Part shown: positions 61,101 to 64,000 of the stretch, piece by piece | Layout: every line of letters begins with the position of its first letter | How positions within the stretch are numbered: the first letter of the stretch is position 1 | Assembly (NCBI GenBank): GCA_041746735.1 | Contig: JBGTGP010000023.1 | Location: 1 to 64,000, forward strand | DNA: 64,000 bases | DNA from: Opimibacter sp041746735 | GTDB taxonomy: Bacteria; Bacteroidota; Bacteroidia; Chitinophagales; Saprospiraceae | Direction of reading: 5' to 3' | The notes under the pieces: generated by a model | What the model saw: only the letters and a program-made list of their open reading frames with translations | The model's database searches: none | What the model was told of the DNA's origin: nothing | Made by a program: the position numbers and the translations under genes

Positions 61101-64000
61101 ATCGATACAGCCTCCGTTGGTCGTCCAGTCGAAATCAATACAACTGGTCATCCGGCGAGCCCGGAAAGTCACAGGACCACAATTGTCATAGCTGCCGTCA
61201 TCAAACACATAGGCGGGTACGAGCGTGACACCTTGAGGACCGTCATTGGTCAGGGATACAATGGTATGGTGATCACAATTGCCAACAGGTGCCACATCAT
61301 CCACTACCGTAATGGTAAAGGAGCAGGTGCTACTATTGCCGCACAGATCCGTTACCGTCCAGGTCAGATAATGCGTACCCAGTTCAAGTCCGTTGATCGT
61401 GTAGTTATTTCCAAACTGTACAATCGTACCTGAGCTGGAGCTCAATACATAGCTCACGATAGGACTGCAGGCATCATAGGCCTGTGGATGAGGTACGCTT
61501 ACATTCGCATGACAGTACCAGAAGTCCGTTCCGACATTGATATTGGATGGACATACCAGAACAGGTCCCTGATCATCGGTAAGCTTGATGACCTGGTGGC
61601 CTTCAATCAACTCTTGCGTACACCAATCCAGCACGGTCCAGGTGCGCAGGATCTTGGAGCCTCCTCCGCAGTCATCCAGCGGTTTGTCCCAATATCCCAG
61701 AAACAAATTGCAGAGACCAGCCTGATCTGTCAGATCATAACTGTAAATGGTAGGCCATCCTGTTACACTCGGATGGCTGCTCGAACCGCATTCCCCCACA
61801 TAATTATCAGGGAATATTAAATCTTCAATGGTCAGGGGCAGAATCTCAAACTGCTGCTCACATGATGCGGTCAGACCGCTGAGATCCGTAGCAATCCAGG
61901 TGACAATGACGGTACCTTCTCCGCAGCCCAGATCATTGACTTCGATATTGGCCACTTCGAGCGTATATCCGCAATTTTCAATCACCTCCGGATACAAGTG
62001 GGCGGGGATATTTCCGCTCGCCAGCAAGTCGACTTCCAAACAGGATATCTGACATGTATCAGCACCGGGTGTACCGGGTGTACAGGCACATACAATTTGA
62101 GGTGGAATTTTATCTTCAATACCGATCACGCCCCAGCATGAAATACCGGTGACGGGGTCTGTAATGGTTACATGGTAATAGCCTCCAAGTAGGTCTGCCA
62201 CCGGAAATACGATCCAGCCTGTATCTGTTCCAACAGTTTCGACTGTGATAATATACCCGTCATAACACCTGTACTGATTTCCTTCCAGGATCATATCGGC
62301 AAACAGGTGTACCTCGCAGTTCTGGTCCGCCCCGATATTGATAGTGTCGTTGCAGGCCATGGTGACAGGACCGCTATATTCAATGATGGTCACCGTAAAA
62401 GAACAGGTGGCTGTATCAGAATCATTGGTAGCGATCCAGGTCTGGATGGTCGTCCCGATCGGGAAAGCATCGCCGGATGTATAGCCTGTTCCATCGACTT
62501 GTGTAAGTTCGGGAACACCACCACAGATCGCACTAGCTGTGACCGTATAATTTATAAAAGCAGAGCATTCACCAGGACCCAGATAGATGATAAAGTTGGA
62601 GGGGCAATTGATTTCAAGGAGTCCCCCGATGCCACTCACAAGAGCTTCGCAAGTAGAGACATTCCCGCACTCATCTGTTACCGTCAATATGACAGGAATG
62701 GAAGATGAGCCAATAAACTGATCACAGGTGAATACAGTCTGTGAAAGTTCGAGCGTAACGTCACCGCAATTATCAAAACTGCCATTGTCAATTTGCTCTG
62801 GTGTAATGGTCACCTCATTACCTGACGCAAAATCAATCACGATATTCTGACACAATGCTACAGGGGGTGTGACATCCACGATCGTAATGACCTGGGTCAT
62901 CGTAGCCGCATTGTCACATTCATCATCGATAAGCCAGGTCCGGAGGATTATTCCGGTACCATTACAACCGGTTAGACCCGTATTGTCGTCCGTAAACATC
63001 GCACCGAACATCATGCTGCAGTTGTCCATAAAGATGATCATACCTCCTGTGATAGTTGTATCCAGTGGATTCTGATCACAATTGATCGTGATATCGGCAG
63101 GAATCGTAATATTCGGTGGTAACGTATCCTGAATCGTAATGATCTGAATACCGGTACCCACATTGTTGCAGAAGTCGGATACGGACCAGGTCCGGAAGAT
63201 GACGGCAGTGCCATCGCATCCATCAATACCAATCGCATCCATGTAGGTAGTATCCTGGATAGAACTGCAATCGGTTACCTCTGAAATATTGCCTGTGAGA
63301 GTCAGGTCATTGATATCAAGTTCGCAGTCGATAGTAATATCAGCTGGCAATGAAAAAGAAGGTGCGGTGGTATCCTGTACCATTATGATCTGTACGGCAC
63401 TTGTAGCATTATCACACTGGTCTATGGCGATCCATGTTCGGGTGATGACTGTGAGGACCGGACATACTCCGTCAATCGTCACATCACTATAGGACACTGT
63501 GACGTCCGAGCAATTGTCGGTGGCATCCAATACATCTCCTGTTACATCAGGGAGTGTACTGGTACCACAATCGATAAGCGTATCTGCTGGCACGGTAAAC
63601 GTAGGCGCTTCCTGATCCAATCTCAATATGTATTGAATCGCCGTACTGGAATTGCCACAACGGTCTGTTACAATCCAGGTCCGTTCGATGGTATCTTGCG
63701 TCGGACATCCATCTGGCAGTACCAGGTCGACAAAATCGACCATCATAAAGGAACAGTTGTCCAGCGTATCGGTCACCATACCGGTGATATCCGGTGTACT
63801 CGCTCCGTCACAAGAAATGGTGGTTTGAGGTGGGACCGTAAATGTTGGCGCTTCGATATCTACCCTGTAGATGATCTGAACCCCTGAGGTCGAATTGCCA
63901 CAGAAGTCCGTGACCACCCACGTCCGGAAGACGGTATCCGCAAACGGGGAACAATCTCCTTCAATCACAAGATCAGTAAAGGTGACCTCCGGGATAGAAC
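58152..64000 (-). CDS. Giant secreted repeat protein, T9SS type A sorting (5' truncated)
   Basis: The last 1,948 codons of a larger gene; the frame stays open to the window edge, so GTG 63968 is not the true start. The upstream part is made of about five 80-residue repeats (RTW..TDxCGNSTSAVQII..D..APTFTVPADxTIDC), HYR- or Ig-like. Later parts have other Cys-rich domains. Two dockerin-like segments (LDLVRIQKHLLGIEP; AIDLVEIRKLILGIYS) precede a cohesin-like stretch. The C-terminal tail (YQNEPNPWTGTTAIGF..LFDLTGKTI..GVLYYRLESG..TKKMIRLE) is a T9SS type A sorting domain, removed on export. Probably a surface or matrix protein. Confidence 0.9.
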   Translation of the reverse strand, partial: SIPEVTFTDLVIEGDCSPFADTVFRTWVVTDFCGNSTSGVQIIYRVDIEAPTFTVPPQTTISCDGASTPDITGMVTDTLDNCSFMMVDFVDLVLPDGCPTQDTIERTWIVTDRCGNSSTAIQYILRLDQEAPTFTVPADTLIDCGTSTLPDVTGDVLDATDNCSDVTVSYSDVTIDGVCPVLTVITRTWIAIDQCDNATSAVQIIMVQDTTAPSFSLPADITIDCELDINDLTLTGNISEVTDCSSIQDTTYMDAIGIDGCDGTAVIFRTWSVSDFCNNVGTGIQIITIQDTLPPNITIPADITINCDQNPLDTTITGGMIIFMDNCSMMFGAMFTDDNTGLTGCNGTGIILRTWLIDDECDNAATMTQVITIVDVTPPVALCQNIVIDFASGNEVTITPEQIDNGSFDNCGDVTLELSQTVFTCDQFIGSSSIPVILTVTDECGNVSTCEALVSGIGGLLEINCPSNFIIYLGPGECSAFINYTVTASAICGGVPELTQVDGTGYTSGDAFPIGTTIQTWIATNDSDTATCSFTVTIIEYSGPVTMACNDTINIGADQNCEVHLFADMILEGNQYRCYDGYIITVETVGTDTGWIVFPVADLLGGYYHVTITDPVTGISCWGVIGIEDKIPPQIVCACTPGTPGADTCQISCLEVDLLASGNIPAHLYPEVIENCGYTLEVANIEVNDLGCGEGTVIVTWIATDLSGLTASCEQQFEILPLTIEDLIFPDNYVGECGSSSHPSVTGWPTIYSYDLTDQAGLCNLFLGYWDKPLDDCGGGSKILRTWTVLDWCTQELIEGHQVIKLTDDQGPVLVCPSNINVGTDFWYCHANVSVPHPQAYDACSPIVSYVLSSSSGTIVQFGNNYTINGLELGTHYLTWTVTDLCGNSSTCSFTITVVDDVAPVGNCDHHTIVSLTNDGPQGVTLVPAYVFDDGSYDNCGPVTFRARRMTSCIDFDWTTNGGCIDDHPNGFVDASDLGTSLKPCVPFACCDVPRSGSRSAPIMVELEITDAAGNKNYCMVEVEVQDKIGAFIICPPDIQVSCNYWFPAIEGVYRDITGNRNGNLDEDPLSAYFGNMFDALYYNDDESVRQPVIINDPGNTHYQQPRLWGYDGWADDNCFVDLEVRVTIYDDCSGDHLPGNPPPGAIKLIERRFTARDNQSGVSPGVCIQRIWVVDFTPFYISDNSCNNSDPNDGVRWPCDVHITTCPDDLNNTGEPQIFSDACSLIGVTYEDTRFEFAEGACYKILRDWKIIDWCQYNPSTGYGLWSYTQVIKVNDQQAPVFLACPQSPVVLCVADEGVRLPATNQAFLGENDPNASSCSVHVTLKQRLRETCNKQVAYDVKIYPFNGSAFIQVKPRTLANVNANNEVELIFDTEESAIQDIRRNGLPYNSPWCGDYHRILWSVEDGCGNWAYCEYLFRLEDCKQPSPVCIQGLSTVVMPIGCEVTLWAKDFNASSFDDCTPASQLLYSFSGDAYEPSRTFNSTNIPAFGVEVSILIWVADGGTDDNCNSVISWGERNKDFCTTTIVFTDNTGNCDHSGSVVYEGTVLTEKDHPVELVKVTLYKDNEPKYAMTTADNGKYLLVVPPVDDQRYTIEPKRLDQPRNGVSTLDLVRIQKHLLGIEPFTSPYQYIAADANNSQQVSAIDLVEIRKLILGIYSHYPHNDSWRFVDKNYNFANSHHPWPMQEAIDIQYNGTSVSGLDFVGVKIGDVNHSVQANATQLLPRDGRRIITVDVDAPEWVEAGKTVEIILTFPHKVAGFQGTLETHGLLYQEVLSDELSIGSQHIGATQQGMIALSWHDENYQGMEHKGKLSFTLRFASTTSGRILDMIRWSDLIINPEAYTYEDEILDLHLRMPKQTLVTDFALYQNEPNPWTGTTAIGFNLPEAGMVKLTLFDLTGKTIRIIEEEFSAGHQSIQLHQKDAPVHGVLYYRLESGPYSATKKMIRLE

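Overview
The window is a chromosomal segment of a Bacteroidota bacterium, most likely of the Saprospiria/Chitinophagia side of the phylum. Evidence: type IX secretion (T9SS) parts and cargo (a PorP/SprF protein, the PorW/SprE lipoprotein, two giant proteins with the gliding-motility-associated C-terminal domain, one with a type A sorting tail), TAnnTTTG-like promoter boxes in front of several genes, few Shine-Dalgarno sites, a bactofilin/AtpZ cluster, split transketolase, and a DksA-like protein without its zinc cysteines. The genus cannot be fixed from the sequence alone.

Layout. 1-910: the last 33 nt of a 16S rRNA gene, a repeat-rich spacer, tRNA-Ile(GAU), six 35-bp tandem repeats, tRNA-Ala(UGC) and an intrinsic terminator; no 23S gene follows, so the rRNA operon looks split. 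994-9736: two outer-membrane barrel paralogues, PorP/SprF, then a bactofilin-AtpZ-membrane protein-biotinyl carrier cluster, convergent porW, an M23 peptidase and a HAD protein. 9733-15343: an epimerase-like SDR, a peptide ABC importer (binding protein and two permeases, no ATPase) and a small lipoprotein. 15500-24410: HU, two-piece transketolase, a Cys/Met PLP enzyme, RadC, an ABC exporter, a membrane protein, a glycosyltransferase and a PfkB kinase. 24426-27450, minus strand: a 39-aa membrane peptide, a prolyl oligopeptidase whose lipoprotein signal appears cut off by a C6 tract, and a rhomboid protease.

27494-39023 is the accessory heart of the window: a roughly 5.6-kb module present twice in tandem. 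Each copy holds a minisatellite/palindrome block, a decayed gene fragment, a cysteine-rich lipoprotein and a 1.3-kaa T9SS type B surface protein with nine 41-residue cysteine repeats. The last 2.98 kb of the two big genes align with no gap, while their N-terminal thirds have diverged. A hairpin lies between lipoprotein and adhesin in both copies; in copy 2 it is a full intrinsic-terminator structure inside the adhesin signal-peptide codons.

39248-58151 is mostly housekeeping: S41 protease, TsaB, two ArsR-type regulators, LspA, a DksA-like protein with a histone-H1-like tail, TrhO, SRPBCC, MoxR, a D-Ala-D-Ala dipeptidase, an M1 peptidase, an ABC permease with a histidine-rich loop plus its ATPase, a ROK kinase, an MBL hydrolase, a desaturase and a WecA/MraY-type transferase. 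58152-64000 is the 3' part of a giant secreted repeat protein with dockerin-like and T9SS type A sorting regions; its 5' end lies beyond the window.

Functionally the region joins cell-surface construction (secretion machinery, cargo, lipoprotein signal peptidase, envelope proteases, bactofilin/M23 morphogenesis, polyprenyl glycan priming) with central metabolism. All functions are read from sequence by eye; no database search was run.
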